Positions 52,292 through 61,001 of a DNA stretch of 64,000 nt are shown piece by piece; positions within the stretch are counted from its first letter, which is position 1; every line of letters begins with the position of its first letter. The DNA lies in contig DXHU01000020.1 of assembly GCA_019113245.1 (NCBI GenBank), forward strand, positions 1 to 64,000, in the 5' to 3' direction. Below the pieces are notes generated by a model. That model ran no database searches and was not told where the DNA came from. It saw nothing but the letters and a program-made list of their open reading frames with translations. A program made the position numbers and the translations under genes. This DNA is from Candidatus Ornithospirochaeta avicola. GTDB taxonomy: Bacteria > Spirochaetota > Spirochaetia > Sphaerochaetales > Sphaerochaetaceae.

Positions 52292-54416
52292 TTATAACTC
52301 CCTCTATATCCTCAACCGGCATCGGAATCCTTGTAATCTCCTTACCGATAGCTCTCTCAAGAGCATCAATGTAAGCAGCATCAGCTCCATTGAATACAAG
52401 CTCTCCCATTCCCTTGGCTCCAAATGGTCCCCACGGGTATGGGTTATCCTGTATGAAATATTCCTGATGCGGGAATTCCATACTTGTAGGAATCACATAG
52501 TCAGACATGCTGGATGCACTGAAATGACCATTCTTGTTTTCCATCTTCTCCATTGAAGCATAGCCGAGGGACTGTACTATTCCTCCATTTATCTGGCCAT
52601 GAACAATAAGCTCATCTATTGCCTTTCCAATTTCATGGCTTGACCATATTCCCAGAACTTTTACTTCGTTTGTAATCCTGTCTACCTCAAGCTCCACTGC
52701 ACAGCATCCCCAGCCGTAGCCAAGGTATGCATCGCCCTGGAATGTCTCCTGATCCCAAGGATGTCCCTCTGGATGCTCATACTCCTTCTCAACTGAGAAG
52801 TTGCCTTCATTCCAGCGCTCTTTCATCTCAAGCGCACAGCGTTCAATCAGGCGTCCTACAATCATAGTGGATCTGCTTGCAGCTGTCGGACCTGAATCTG
52901 GAACCACATTTGTATCAGGATTCGGATAATCCACATTCTCCATCGGTATTTCAAGAACAGCTGCGGCAATCTTTCTGAGTATTGTGTTCAGCCCCTGACC
53001 CATTTCTGTAGAGCCGACCTCGATTTTAACCCTGTCACCTGTCTTGACAAGCCGCGCATGGGCCTTGATGATTGCCTGCTCTCCGTTTCCAGTGAAGGCT
53101 CCGCCATGGTTGTAGAAGCTCATTCCTATAGCCTTTCCGTTTCCCCATCCATACTGCTTGCTCTTTTTCCAGTAGTCAGATGCAGCTGCGACTTTATCAA
53201 GCATCTCTGAGAGCATCACTTCCTCAACAATGTGACCGTTTGTGATTGTCAGGTCATTCTTTTTCAGGAACATGCTCTTCTTGAATTCAACAGGATCCAC
53301 TTTGAGCCTGTGTGCAATATGATTCATGTGCATCTCTATTGCAAAGAGAGTCTGGGGAGCACCGAATCCCCTGAATGCATCAGATGGGAATGTGTTTGTG
53401 CACATTCCATAGCCCTCTACATGGCTGTTCGGGATATTGTACACACCGTTTGCATGAAATACCCCGCGCTGGAGCACTACATAGCTTCCAGAAAGATAAG
53501 GACCTGCGTTGTAATAGACCTTCGCTTCTGTCGCAATAAGCTTTCCATCCTTTATGGCAGAGGAATAAATCATCTTCGCAGGATGCCTCTTTACTGAATA
53601 AAGCATATCCTCTTCTCTTGAGAACACAAGTTTTATAGGCTTTCTTATCTTGTACTCAGCAACAAGAAGCGGGCCTGCAAGAACATCAGGGAAATGCTCC
53701 TTACCCCCGAAAGCACCTCCTGTTGTGCACTGACGGACAATGACATCCTCAACCGGAATAGAAAGTATTCCTGCAACTGATTTTCTGACATAGAAAGGAC
53801 ACTGGCAGGAGATATAGTATACGTACTTATCTCCCTCCATCGTTATAATCGCGCTATTTGTCTCAAGATGCACATGTTCCTGGAATCCTGTCTCGATTGT
53901 CTCTGTAAGAACCATGTCAGCAGAGCGGAAAAGACCCTCCATATCCTCACCTTTCTGACAGGAGAGGGAGCAGATTACATTGTCTTTCTCTAAAATCGGC
54001 TTTTTCTTGTTTTCAATTGCCTCATCTATTGTTATGATGCTCTCTTCTTCTTCATAGATGACCTGAGTGTTCTTCTCAAGACAGTAAAGCACTTCTCTTG
54101 AAGGTCCCACAAAAAGTCCTATGGTCTCTCCGACATAGCGCACATCCCCTGATGCAAAGCATCTCCAGTCCTTTGAAATCATCCAGAGCGCGTTCTCTCC
54201 GCCCTCGGGAATACAGGATGCATCTATATAATAATATCCGTCAGGAAGCGATGGCATCCTGACTTCCTTGATTCTAGCTCTTGCAACAGTTGACCTGAGC
54301 ATTCTTGCATAAAGCATTCCAGAAAGATTTATGTCTGCGACATATTTTGCCTCTCCTCTGGCTTTTACGTAAGAATCAACTCTTTCAACTTTCTCATCAA
54401 TACATGTTCTATGCAT
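52284..54416 (-). CDS. xdhA: Xanthine dehydrogenase molybdenum-binding subunit
   Basis: This 710-residue large subunit hydroxylates purines such as hypoxanthine or xanthine, or works in reverse on urate. Motifs include the Mo-pterin segment CTTGGAFGGKEHFPDV (near residue 235), AFRGFGAPQTLFAIE with the substrate Arg (near residue 350), GSTEMGQGLNT and the active-site Glu region PWGPFGAKGMGELVFNG at the C-terminus. It has no fused ferredoxin domain, unlike the one-chain selenium-dependent form. GGAG precedes the ATG by 5 bases, and a promoter lies about 60 bases upstream. It heads the xdhA-xdhC-xdhB-ygfM-xdhD operon. Confidence 0.93.
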   Translation of the reverse strand: MHRTCIDEKVERVDSYVKARGEAKYVADINLSGMLYARMLRSTVARARIKEVRMPSLPDGYYYIDASCIPEGGENALWMISKDWRCFASGDVRYVGETIGLFVGPSREVLYCLEKNTQVIYEEEESIITIDEAIENKKKPILEKDNVICSLSCQKGEDMEGLFRSADMVLTETIETGFQEHVHLETNSAIITMEGDKYVYYISCQCPFYVRKSVAGILSIPVEDVIVRQCTTGGAFGGKEHFPDVLAGPLLVAEYKIRKPIKLVFSREEDMLYSVKRHPAKMIYSSAIKDGKLIATEAKVYYNAGPYLSGSYVVLQRGVFHANGVYNIPNSHVEGYGMCTNTFPSDAFRGFGAPQTLFAIEMHMNHIAHRLKVDPVEFKKSMFLKKNDLTITNGHIVEEVMLSEMLDKVAAASDYWKKSKQYGWGNGKAIGMSFYNHGGAFTGNGEQAIIKAHARLVKTGDRVKIEVGSTEMGQGLNTILRKIAAAVLEIPMENVDYPNPDTNVVPDSGPTAASRSTMIVGRLIERCALEMKERWNEGNFSVEKEYEHPEGHPWDQETFQGDAYLGYGWGCCAVELEVDRITNEVKVLGIWSSHEIGKAIDELIVHGQINGGIVQSLGYASMEKMENKNGHFSASSMSDYVIPTSMEFPHQEYFIQDNPYPWGPFGAKGMGELVFNGADAAYIDALERAIGKEITRIPMPVEDIEGVINA

Positions 54417-54472
54417 AACTGCTCCATTAGTTTTTTCTTTATATAATGAGAAGTTACTATCCTTCTGCTTTC

Positions 54473-54505
54473 ATTATACACCATTTGGGCAGATTGTGGG
54501 CAAAT
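54473..54505 (-). promoter_or_regulatory. Putative promoter and repeat element of the xdh operon
   Basis: On the minus strand TATAAT (54473-54478) is preceded at 19 bases by TTGCCC (54498-54503). The spacer region has a near-palindrome ATTTGCCCA-N5-TGCCCAAAT (54483-54505) that is also a direct repeat of TGCCCA at an 11-base step. A regulator bound here would overlap the polymerase site. Confidence 0.55.
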
Positions 54506-54517
54506 AATAGTTGAAAC

Positions 54518-54544
54518 AAAAAAAGGCCAGGATTATATCCTGAC
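54518..54544 (-). terminator. Rho-independent terminator of ygfK-ssnA-ygeY
   Basis: On the minus strand GTCAGGAT/ATCCTGGC (one T-G pair) forms a stem with a 3-base loop, followed by a run of seven T and GTTT. It lies about 26 bases after the ygeY stop and separates that operon from xdhA. Confidence 0.85.
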
Positions 54545-54569
54545 CCCTGGGTGTGCATGTTCTCTTATC

Positions 54570-55784
54570 TTATTTGTCAAGCTCGTACACAAGGCGTGTA
54601 TAGAACTCTGCACAGATCTGTAAATCGTCTATCCTGTTAATCTCATTCGGTGCATGTGCCTGAGCCTCATCTCCCGGTCCGAATCCGATTGCAGGAATCT
54701 TGTGTCTGCCTGTAGTTGCAACAAGGTTGGTGCTGAATGTCCACTTGTCGACAACAGGCTCCTTGTCAAACAGCTCTTCATAGCTGTGAACAGCGGCAAC
54801 GACAAGAGGATGATCCTTATCCAGCTTCCATGTCGGGAAATAAAGCTCCTGAGAATAAGGCTTTTCGGTCCAGCCCACCTTCTCGTAATCAGGCATCTCG
54901 ACAATGATGTCCTCTGGCTTGTCCCCTGTTGCCTCTGCAACATATTTTCTGACCTGGCTTATTGCAAGATCAGCATCCTCGCCCCATGTTAGACGGCGGT
55001 CGATATAGAGCATAGCATAATCTGGGACAGCGCACTGGGACGGTCCGTGAACATCAATCTGGCTTACTGTACATGTTCCTTTTTTGAGGAAGTTCTCCTC
55101 ATCAGGCTGAAGGTCATTGTTCAGCTTCTCGATTGCAAGGGCGGCACGAGCGGCCTTATATGCTGCCGAGACTCCCCTTTCAGGAGCAGATCCATGGCAG
55201 GAAATTCCCCTGAGGATGACCCTGATTTCCATTCTACCTCTGTGCCCTCTATAGATTCTGCAACTTGTAGGCTCTGTAGAGACAATCAGATCAGGCTTGA
55301 AGCCCTCCTCTTCAATCAGGTACTTCCAGCACATGCCATCGCAGTCCTCTTCCATTACTGTGAATGTAAAGTAAACGCTCAGATTGCCATCATAGCCCAT
55401 CTCCTTGAGCATCTTTCCTGCAGTGATCATACTTGCAGCTCCGCCTTTCTGGTCCGAAGCTCCCCTTCCCTTGACAAGAGTGTCTGTAATCTCACCTGAG
55501 AACGGGTCGAATGTCCAGTTCTTCATGTTTCCTACTTCAACTGTATCAATATGGGCATCGAATGCAATTGATTTCTTTCCGTTTCCGATTCTTGCAATAA
55601 CACTTCCAAGCCCGTCAATCCTGACTTCGTCAAATCCTGCATCCTCACACATCTTCTTAATCAGACGGCAAACATCCTCTTCCTTGCTGGAATAGCTTTT
55701 AGTCTTCACCAGCTGGCTGAGGGTCTCTGCTGCAAAATTTCTGTACTTTGCGCCAAGCTTCTTGATTTCTTCTGTCCTGTCCAT
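54570..55784 (-). CDS. ygeY: YgeY-type M20 family metallohydrolase
   Basis: This 404-residue cytosolic enzyme belongs to the M20/ArgE/DapE peptidase family. The first metal motif is IAFDAHIDTVEV (near residue 75) and GRGASDQKGGAASMI holds the bridging Asp. The Glu pair is in TVMEEDCDGM, the dimerisation-domain His in GISCHGSAPERG, and the final metal His in EAQAHAPNE. YgeY proteins sit in purine-degradation clusters and may hydrolyse a carbamoyl or acyl amino compound; the real substrate is unclear. AAGGAG precedes the ATG by 5 bases, and it starts 1 base after ssnA. Confidence 0.93.
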   Translation of the reverse strand: MDRTEEIKKLGAKYRNFAAETLSQLVKTKSYSSKEEDVCRLIKKMCEDAGFDEVRIDGLGSVIARIGNGKKSIAFDAHIDTVEVGNMKNWTFDPFSGEITDTLVKGRGASDQKGGAASMITAGKMLKEMGYDGNLSVYFTFTVMEEDCDGMCWKYLIEEEGFKPDLIVSTEPTSCRIYRGHRGRMEIRVILRGISCHGSAPERGVSAAYKAARAALAIEKLNNDLQPDEENFLKKGTCTVSQIDVHGPSQCAVPDYAMLYIDRRLTWGEDADLAISQVRKYVAEATGDKPEDIIVEMPDYEKVGWTEKPYSQELYFPTWKLDKDHPLVVAAVHSYEELFDKEPVVDKWTFSTNLVATTGRHKIPAIGFGPGDEAQAHAPNEINRIDDLQICAEFYTRLVYELDK

Positions 55785-55785
55785 G

Positions 55786-57105
55786 TCAACTCCTTATCTT
55801 ATCAGCACGCTTCCAGACTTTTTCTGCCACTTCACGTGCTTTTCTGTATATTTCCTTCTCATCGAGGAAGCACATCTTTCTGTCTTCCATTACAAGATTT
55901 CCGTCAATTATGACTGACTCGACATTCTGAGAGCTCATTCCCCACACAAAGTGCGTGGCAAGATTTTCATTCTTCACCGGAGTCGGAGCATTGTAGTCCA
56001 GAATCACGAGGTCCGCCTTATAGCCTTCTTTGATCTGACCGGTTTTTATCTCGCCGCCGAAGGCTGATGACACAAGTTCATTTCCCCTTTCAAGCGCACT
56101 TACGAAATCTGATGGCCAGAACGGCCCCTTTGCGTCACGATGCTTGAAAAATCCGATTTTGAGCTCCTCAAACATATCTGCACCGCATCCGTCAGTACCT
56201 ATTACCAGCTTCTTTATCCTGTCAAGCTTTGTATTGTAGCCTGCCATGTTGTTCATGTTGCTTCTAGGGTTATGAGCAAAGAAGCATCCTCTTTCATTGA
56301 GCAGGTCTATCTCTTCATCAGAAAGATAAAGTCCGTGAACAAGGAGGCTGTTATCCCTCAGCAGATTATGGTCATCCAGCCTCTTTATTATGTCCTTATT
56401 ATAGAAGTGATGGCTGTAGACCTGGTCATATCTGTCTTCTGCAACATGTATGTGTATGCCGGCCTTTGTCCTGTCGACAGCATCTTCAAGGCCCTCCATG
56501 GCATACTCAGGAAGAGTAAATGGTGCATGAGCACCTATCATGCCGCGGACAAGGGGATCATTTTCTGTGCTGAAAAAGAACCTGATATTCTCATCAATGC
56601 CCTCACGCACTTCCTTTTCACCTTCATTCCTGTCAGTTACCTCGTAGCATGTTACGCCTCTTATTCCAACTTCCTTCATGCCTTTTTTGATTATATCAAG
56701 GCTTCCATTTATAAAGGATGGGGATGCGTGATGGTCCACTACTGAAGTGCATCCTGATTTTACAGCATCAATTGAACAAATTAAAGAAGAATAATATACA
56801 GCCTCCTCATCAAGAGCCCTGTCAAGACGCCACCACCACTCTTTCAGTATCTGGATTAAATCCGTCTGCGGGCCGCTTGATATAAGCATGCCGCGCGAGA
56901 GACCAGAGTAATAGTGATGATGCGAGCATACATTTCCTGCAATAAGATATTTGTCTTTTGCGTCAATTATCTTTTCTGCCTGCTCACAAAGCCCCTTTTC
57001 AACTTTCCTTATCTGGCCATTTTCAATCAGCACATCCATTTCTGGGCGCACAGAAAAAGATGGCATGAGATCTAAAAGCGTTACATTCTTTATGAGTATT
57101 TTCAT
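55786..57105 (-). CDS. ssnA: SsnA-type aminohydrolase
   Basis: This 439-residue enzyme is an amidohydrolase-fold protein of the SsnA family. NVCSHHHYYSGLSRGM (near residue 65) has the metal-binding His pair, IHVAEDRYDQ and LVHGLYLSDEEI give later His ligands, and VIGTDGCGADM the metal Asp. It is a relative of guanine and cytosine deaminases found in the ygfK cluster, so a purine-derived or hydantoin-like substrate is likely. ATG 57105 has GGAGG six bases upstream, which rules out the longer frame. One base separates it from ygfK. Confidence 0.93.
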   Translation of the reverse strand: MKILIKNVTLLDLMPSFSVRPEMDVLIENGQIRKVEKGLCEQAEKIIDAKDKYLIAGNVCSHHHYYSGLSRGMLISSGPQTDLIQILKEWWWRLDRALDEEAVYYSSLICSIDAVKSGCTSVVDHHASPSFINGSLDIIKKGMKEVGIRGVTCYEVTDRNEGEKEVREGIDENIRFFFSTENDPLVRGMIGAHAPFTLPEYAMEGLEDAVDRTKAGIHIHVAEDRYDQVYSHHFYNKDIIKRLDDHNLLRDNSLLVHGLYLSDEEIDLLNERGCFFAHNPRSNMNNMAGYNTKLDRIKKLVIGTDGCGADMFEELKIGFFKHRDAKGPFWPSDFVSALERGNELVSSAFGGEIKTGQIKEGYKADLVILDYNAPTPVKNENLATHFVWGMSSQNVESVIIDGNLVMEDRKMCFLDEKEIYRKAREVAEKVWKRADKIRS

Positions 57106-57106
57106 A

Positions 57107-60100
57107 TCAATCCTCCACAGGACCCAAAAGGTAATAATAGCTTGTGTAGATCTCATCAATGAGCATCTCCACTGTAGCATCAACGCCTTCAATCTTCACA
57201 AGTCCTTCTTTATCAAATCCTCCTTTATGAAGAACTCCGTCAATTCTCACCAGTATGCCATTCTCGTCCTGGCAGAAGCCGTTGTTGCTACTTTTTTCCA
57301 TATCCTCATATGAGGAGAAAATTGTGAATTTATCCCTGTACGGGGCGCCGGAGTGAGGACAGAATGTCGCACAGTTTCCGCACTCATTGCAATATGCATC
57401 GATGTGTACAATCTGGAACGGATCATCGAAAATCTGCCAGGAACGCATGTCAACTGCTACATTTGCACGGTTTGGACAGACATCAACGCATTTATTGCAG
57501 AAATAAGAGCATTCAAGGCAGCGCTCTGCTTCTCTCTTGAAGAAATCCATATCCTTGTATTCAAGGCTGTTTCTCATCTGGCTCTTCTTTTTCCTGAGTC
57601 TTGAGAAGTATATGTTCTCAGCCTTCTCAAGCTCTGCAATCTCCTCATCGCTCATCTCATCATCCAGATCATCTTCCTCATGATCACAGCCGCATGAGCA
57701 CTCATGTCCTTCATGCTCTCCTGAACATGTGCATTCATGATCAGATGAGCATTCATCTTCCTCCGAGTTCTCAATTTCCTCATATACAGCGCTTATTGCG
57801 CTTTCCACAGCATCCCTTGCGCTCTTTATTGCCCGGACAACGGAGGACGGACCTGTAAGGGCATCGCCGATTAAGAATACGCTCTCATCATCAGCTGAAT
57901 ATCCAAGGCGTGAAAGCTCATCCTCATCCGCAGTCTCTCCTATTGCAGAAATTACTGCACTTGCCTTGATTTCAACAGTCTCTCCGCTTCTTACAGGCTT
58001 CCTTCTTCCGCTTTCATCCTTTTCAGAAAGCACCATCTTATCTAGCGTCAGGATGCCATCGATGAAGCTGACAGGAGAAAGGAGGAAGGAAAATTCAACA
58101 TTCTCTTCTTTTGCAAGAGCAATTTCCTCCCTGTCGGCAGGCATCTCTTGCTCAGTTCTTCTGTAGCATATCCTTACGCTGTTGGATATGCGCTTTGCCA
58201 TACGGGAGGCATCCATTGCAGTATTTCCTCCTCCTATGACAACAACATCATCTCCAAGTGCAAGATTCTCTCCTGCCTTCATCTTTTTCAGGAAATCTAT
58301 TGCAGAGAGCATCATTCCATTTCCCTTTATTCCGCTTTCGCGTGATTTCTCTGCTCCTATTGCGACAAAGATGTAGCTATAGCCCTTTTCTTTCAGGCTT
58401 TTTACTGTTTCTGTGCTCTTATAGTTAATCGCAACTCCGTTTTCCTCTATGAAGCTCACATCCTTGTCAATTACATCCTGAGGAATCCTGAAGGAAGGTA
58501 TTGTCGATGAGACCACGCCTCCGCTTTTCTCTCCCTTCTCAAAGACTTCTGTTATGAATCCCGCACGGGAAAGAAAGTATGCACAGGCAAGACCTGCAGG
58601 GCCTGCACCGATGACAGCGGCCCTGTAGTCATCGCTCTTTTCGCTTTTCTCCCAGATTTCCTTCTTGTAATCTTCTGCTGCAACACTTGCCAGCTTCTTC
58701 TTGACATCCCTTATTCTGACAGGACCCTCATAATCATTTCTTGTACAGTGGTTCTGACAGTTATGATCGCATATCCATCCGGTGATGTTAGGCAGTGCGT
58801 TATCAAGATAGATTACAGCAAGAGCCTCCGAGAGCCTTCCTTCTCCTGCAAGCTGTATGTAGTCTGGGATCATCTGGTGAATCGGACAGGCAGAGACACA
58901 TGGTGCCACATAGCAGTCAAACATCTCCAAAGGTGTGCCTACCTTGACGCTGTTGCTGCCATGCACACTCTTGTTGAATATCCACTTCGGATCTCTTGCA
59001 TCCTGGCTGAGAGCCTCAAGAGCATCCACATCAATCCTGTCCTTTTTCCCGTAGCTGCTTTCTGCTATCTGAGCAATCTGAGCAATCTTCTGATACCCTC
59101 CAGGCTTGAGGATATCGCTTGCAATCGTCACAGGAGCTATTCCCGTCTCTATTATCCTCCTGATGTTCTGCGCACTTGCACCTCCAGAGTAGGAAATTGG
59201 AAGATTGCCGTCAAATTCCCTTTCAAGAATGGCTGCAAGTGTTATGCTTATAGGAAATAGAGCTCTTCCTGACATGTACATCTCAGCGCCGGGGAGCACT
59301 CCCTGATCATTTACTGCACCAAGAGTATTGGTAAGCTTTACCCCGAATCCCCTCTTCTCTTTTTCTGCAAGCGCAACAAGGCGGGTAAGCATGGCAAGAG
59401 CATCCTGATACTGCAAATCATGCGAGAACGTCTCTCTTTTCAAAGTGACATACGTATAGCCAAGATCATCAAGGATCTTTCTGACCCTCTCATAGCCAAG
59501 CAGTGTAGGATTGAGCTTTACAAACACATCCAGATGCTTTTCCTCAAGCATGTATGAGCAGATTCTCTCTATCTCATCAGGCGGACAGCCATGCATTGTC
59601 GAAATAGTGACTGACGGGGAAATAATGGCACTGATTCTGTCAATGTTCTTCAGCACATCTTTTTCCCTTCCTTCCAGCACTGTTCCTTCAAAAAGGCCAT
59701 CTTCAAGCTCCGCCTTCGCAATCTCGATGTATTGCCTGAAAAGCGGATTTTCAGATGAATCCATCATGCTGTTTATATACTCCTGCATCCTTTCATTCTT
59801 TATTCCCTTAAGGTCATAGCCGACTGACATGTTGAATATGAATGACGGTGCATTCCATTTCTCATCAAAGGCCATGTCCAGGATATGGAGGAAAACATAA
59901 GCCTTCAGATATTCATCATATGCCTTCTTGAGCGTGTACTCTGTGGACCATTCCACATTGTAGCCCTCATCTCTCATGTCAATACATGGCTTTTCAATCT
60001 CAAGCGTGTCCATGATCTGAACAGTCTTGAGCTCTATGAAGCGTGAGCCGGCAAGATATGCTGTGATTATGTTCTGTGCAAGCTGAGTATGAGGCCCAGC

Positions 60101-60274
60101 TGCAGGGCCGACAGGATTTGCGGCCTTCTGAGAAAACACATTGACGCTCAGATTCTTCTCACATTTAAAAAACTGTTCCTGGTTGAGAGCGAAAATGCTC
60201 TTCTGGTTTCTCAACTCTTTGAATGCTCTTTCTAGAAGCTCAGAAAAAGCCACGGGGCGCATTATATCTGACAT
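57107..60274 (-). CDS. ygfK: YgfK-type large iron-sulfur flavoprotein
   Basis: This 1055-residue oxidoreductase matches E. coli YgfK (about 1030). Residues 1-~440 are a dihydropyrimidine-dehydrogenase-like barrel (AANPVGPAAGPHTQLAQNI, SPSVTISTMHGCPPDE). A GltD-like segment follows with CVSACPIHQMIPDY (~454), then FAD loop AAVIGAGPAGLACAYF (~550) and NAD(P)H loop VVVIGGGNTAMDASR (~678). The C-terminus has Cys-rich CLECSYFCNKCVDVCPNR and CNECGNCATFCPH (~920-975) for two [4Fe-4S] clusters. An unusual acidic Cys/His-rich insert lies near 838-875. It was once called a selenate reductase subunit; it now appears tied to purine breakdown. ATG 60274 follows GGAGAG. Confidence 0.95.
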   Translation of the reverse strand: MSDIMRPVAFSELLERAFKELRNQKSIFALNQEQFFKCEKNLSVNVFSQKAANPVGPAAGPHTQLAQNIITAYLAGSRFIELKTVQIMDTLEIEKPCIDMRDEGYNVEWSTEYTLKKAYDEYLKAYVFLHILDMAFDEKWNAPSFIFNMSVGYDLKGIKNERMQEYINSMMDSSENPLFRQYIEIAKAELEDGLFEGTVLEGREKDVLKNIDRISAIISPSVTISTMHGCPPDEIERICSYMLEEKHLDVFVKLNPTLLGYERVRKILDDLGYTYVTLKRETFSHDLQYQDALAMLTRLVALAEKEKRGFGVKLTNTLGAVNDQGVLPGAEMYMSGRALFPISITLAAILEREFDGNLPISYSGGASAQNIRRIIETGIAPVTIASDILKPGGYQKIAQIAQIAESSYGKKDRIDVDALEALSQDARDPKWIFNKSVHGSNSVKVGTPLEMFDCYVAPCVSACPIHQMIPDYIQLAGEGRLSEALAVIYLDNALPNITGWICDHNCQNHCTRNDYEGPVRIRDVKKKLASVAAEDYKKEIWEKSEKSDDYRAAVIGAGPAGLACAYFLSRAGFITEVFEKGEKSGGVVSSTIPSFRIPQDVIDKDVSFIEENGVAINYKSTETVKSLKEKGYSYIFVAIGAEKSRESGIKGNGMMLSAIDFLKKMKAGENLALGDDVVVIGGGNTAMDASRMAKRISNSVRICYRRTEQEMPADREEIALAKEENVEFSFLLSPVSFIDGILTLDKMVLSEKDESGRRKPVRSGETVEIKASAVISAIGETADEDELSRLGYSADDESVFLIGDALTGPSSVVRAIKSARDAVESAISAVYEEIENSEEDECSSDHECTCSGEHEGHECSCGCDHEEDDLDDEMSDEEIAELEKAENIYFSRLRKKKSQMRNSLEYKDMDFFKREAERCLECSYFCNKCVDVCPNRANVAVDMRSWQIFDDPFQIVHIDAYCNECGNCATFCPHSGAPYRDKFTIFSSYEDMEKSSNNGFCQDENGILVRIDGVLHKGGFDKEGLVKIEGVDATVEMLIDEIYTSYYYLLGPVED

Positions 60275-60293
60275 AATAATCTCTCCTATTTCT

Positions 60294-60335
60294 ATTTTAA
60301 ATGATAAGTCAATTAAGTCAAACAAAAGTGCAACA
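60294..60335 (-). promoter_or_regulatory. Putative promoter and upstream motif of ygfK
   Basis: On the minus strand TTGACT (60316-60321) and TAAAAT (60294-60299) are separated by 16 bases. Directly upstream is TGTTGCACTTTTGTTT (60320-60335), almost the same as at ygeW, and a second TGTTGCA one turn further up. The place just above the -35 suggests an activator. Confidence 0.55.
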
Positions 60336-60395
60336 GATTGCAACATCACCTTAATTTTTCTTGTTGAATTCACTTTATGGCTTTAAAATCAGAAT

Positions 60396-60944
60396 ATGGT
60401 AGAAAAAAGGAAGTACTTGAAAGCCAGTCTTGAGCAGATTATCATGACAGCCGACACCTTCAGTTCCGGAAGTGCCGATGATGAGATAAAAAGACGGATT
60501 GACGAGATAATTGCCCAGGAGGCTCCGGTTATGAAGGAGCTTCTTGTAAAGCGCCTGATCAACAGCCTCAGCCTCTATAAGGCCGGCTCAATCATAGCAG
60601 AGCATATTGATGCACTGCTGAGCCAGATGAATTTAGATGAAGAGGATGATGTGTTTTATTCAGGGCGCGATGTGTCTTTCTTCCGTCCATCAAACGAGGA
60701 TGAAAACAATTTCCGCTATTCGTATCAGATTCCGCCTGTTGAGGCAGAGAATGCGATAATCTACATCTATGAGAACAACGGGAACAAATGCATGAAGAAA
60801 AAGGATGTACTTATCTCCTTTTCTTCTCTCATGGGATACCAGAGAAAGGGAAGCGAGGTGCGGTCCCTTTTTGAAAAGGCATTTGCGAAACTCAGGAAAG
60901 ACGGGAGGATCATCTCACGCTCATCTGGTTTCTCTCTGTCTTAA
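60396..60944 (+). CDS. Small DUF3320-like winged-helix protein
   Basis: This 182-residue protein seems to hold two copies of the DUF3320-type unit otherwise found at the C-terminus of large helicase-like proteins. The first copy is EAPVMKELLVKRLINSLSLYKAGSIIAEHI (residues ~42-71). The second is PPVEAENAIIYIYENNG...GYQRKGSEVRSLFEKAFAKLRKDGRII (~111-175). Such units look like winged helices and may bind DNA. It is divergent from ygfK, sharing its upstream region. There is no ribosome site, and a TAAAAT lies 8 bases before the ATG, so it may be leaderless. Confidence 0.65.
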   Translation: MVEKRKYLKASLEQIIMTADTFSSGSADDEIKRRIDEIIAQEAPVMKELLVKRLINSLSLYKAGSIIAEHIDALLSQMNLDEEDDVFYSGRDVSFFRPSNEDENNFRYSYQIPPVEAENAIIYIYENNGNKCMKKKDVLISFSSLMGYQRKGSEVRSLFEKAFAKLRKDGRIISRSSGFSLS

Positions 60945-60951
60945 ATATTTC

Positions 60952-60982
60952 TTTACAACTTTGCAAATATTGAAAATATAAT
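60952..60982 (+). promoter_or_regulatory. Putative promoter of the PLP enzyme pair
   Basis: TTTACA (60952-60957) and a perfect TATAAT (60977-60982) are separated by 19 bases. The spacer has the small palindrome TTTGCAAA. The ATG lies 19 bases after the -10. Confidence 0.55.
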
Positions 60983-61001
60983 TGGTTTAGGAGGAAAAGC
61001 A

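Noticed and set aside
57107-60274. Naming YgfK a selenate reductase
   Set aside because: That name came from genetic association; the cluster context here is purine breakdown and no selenate-specific residue can be pointed to.
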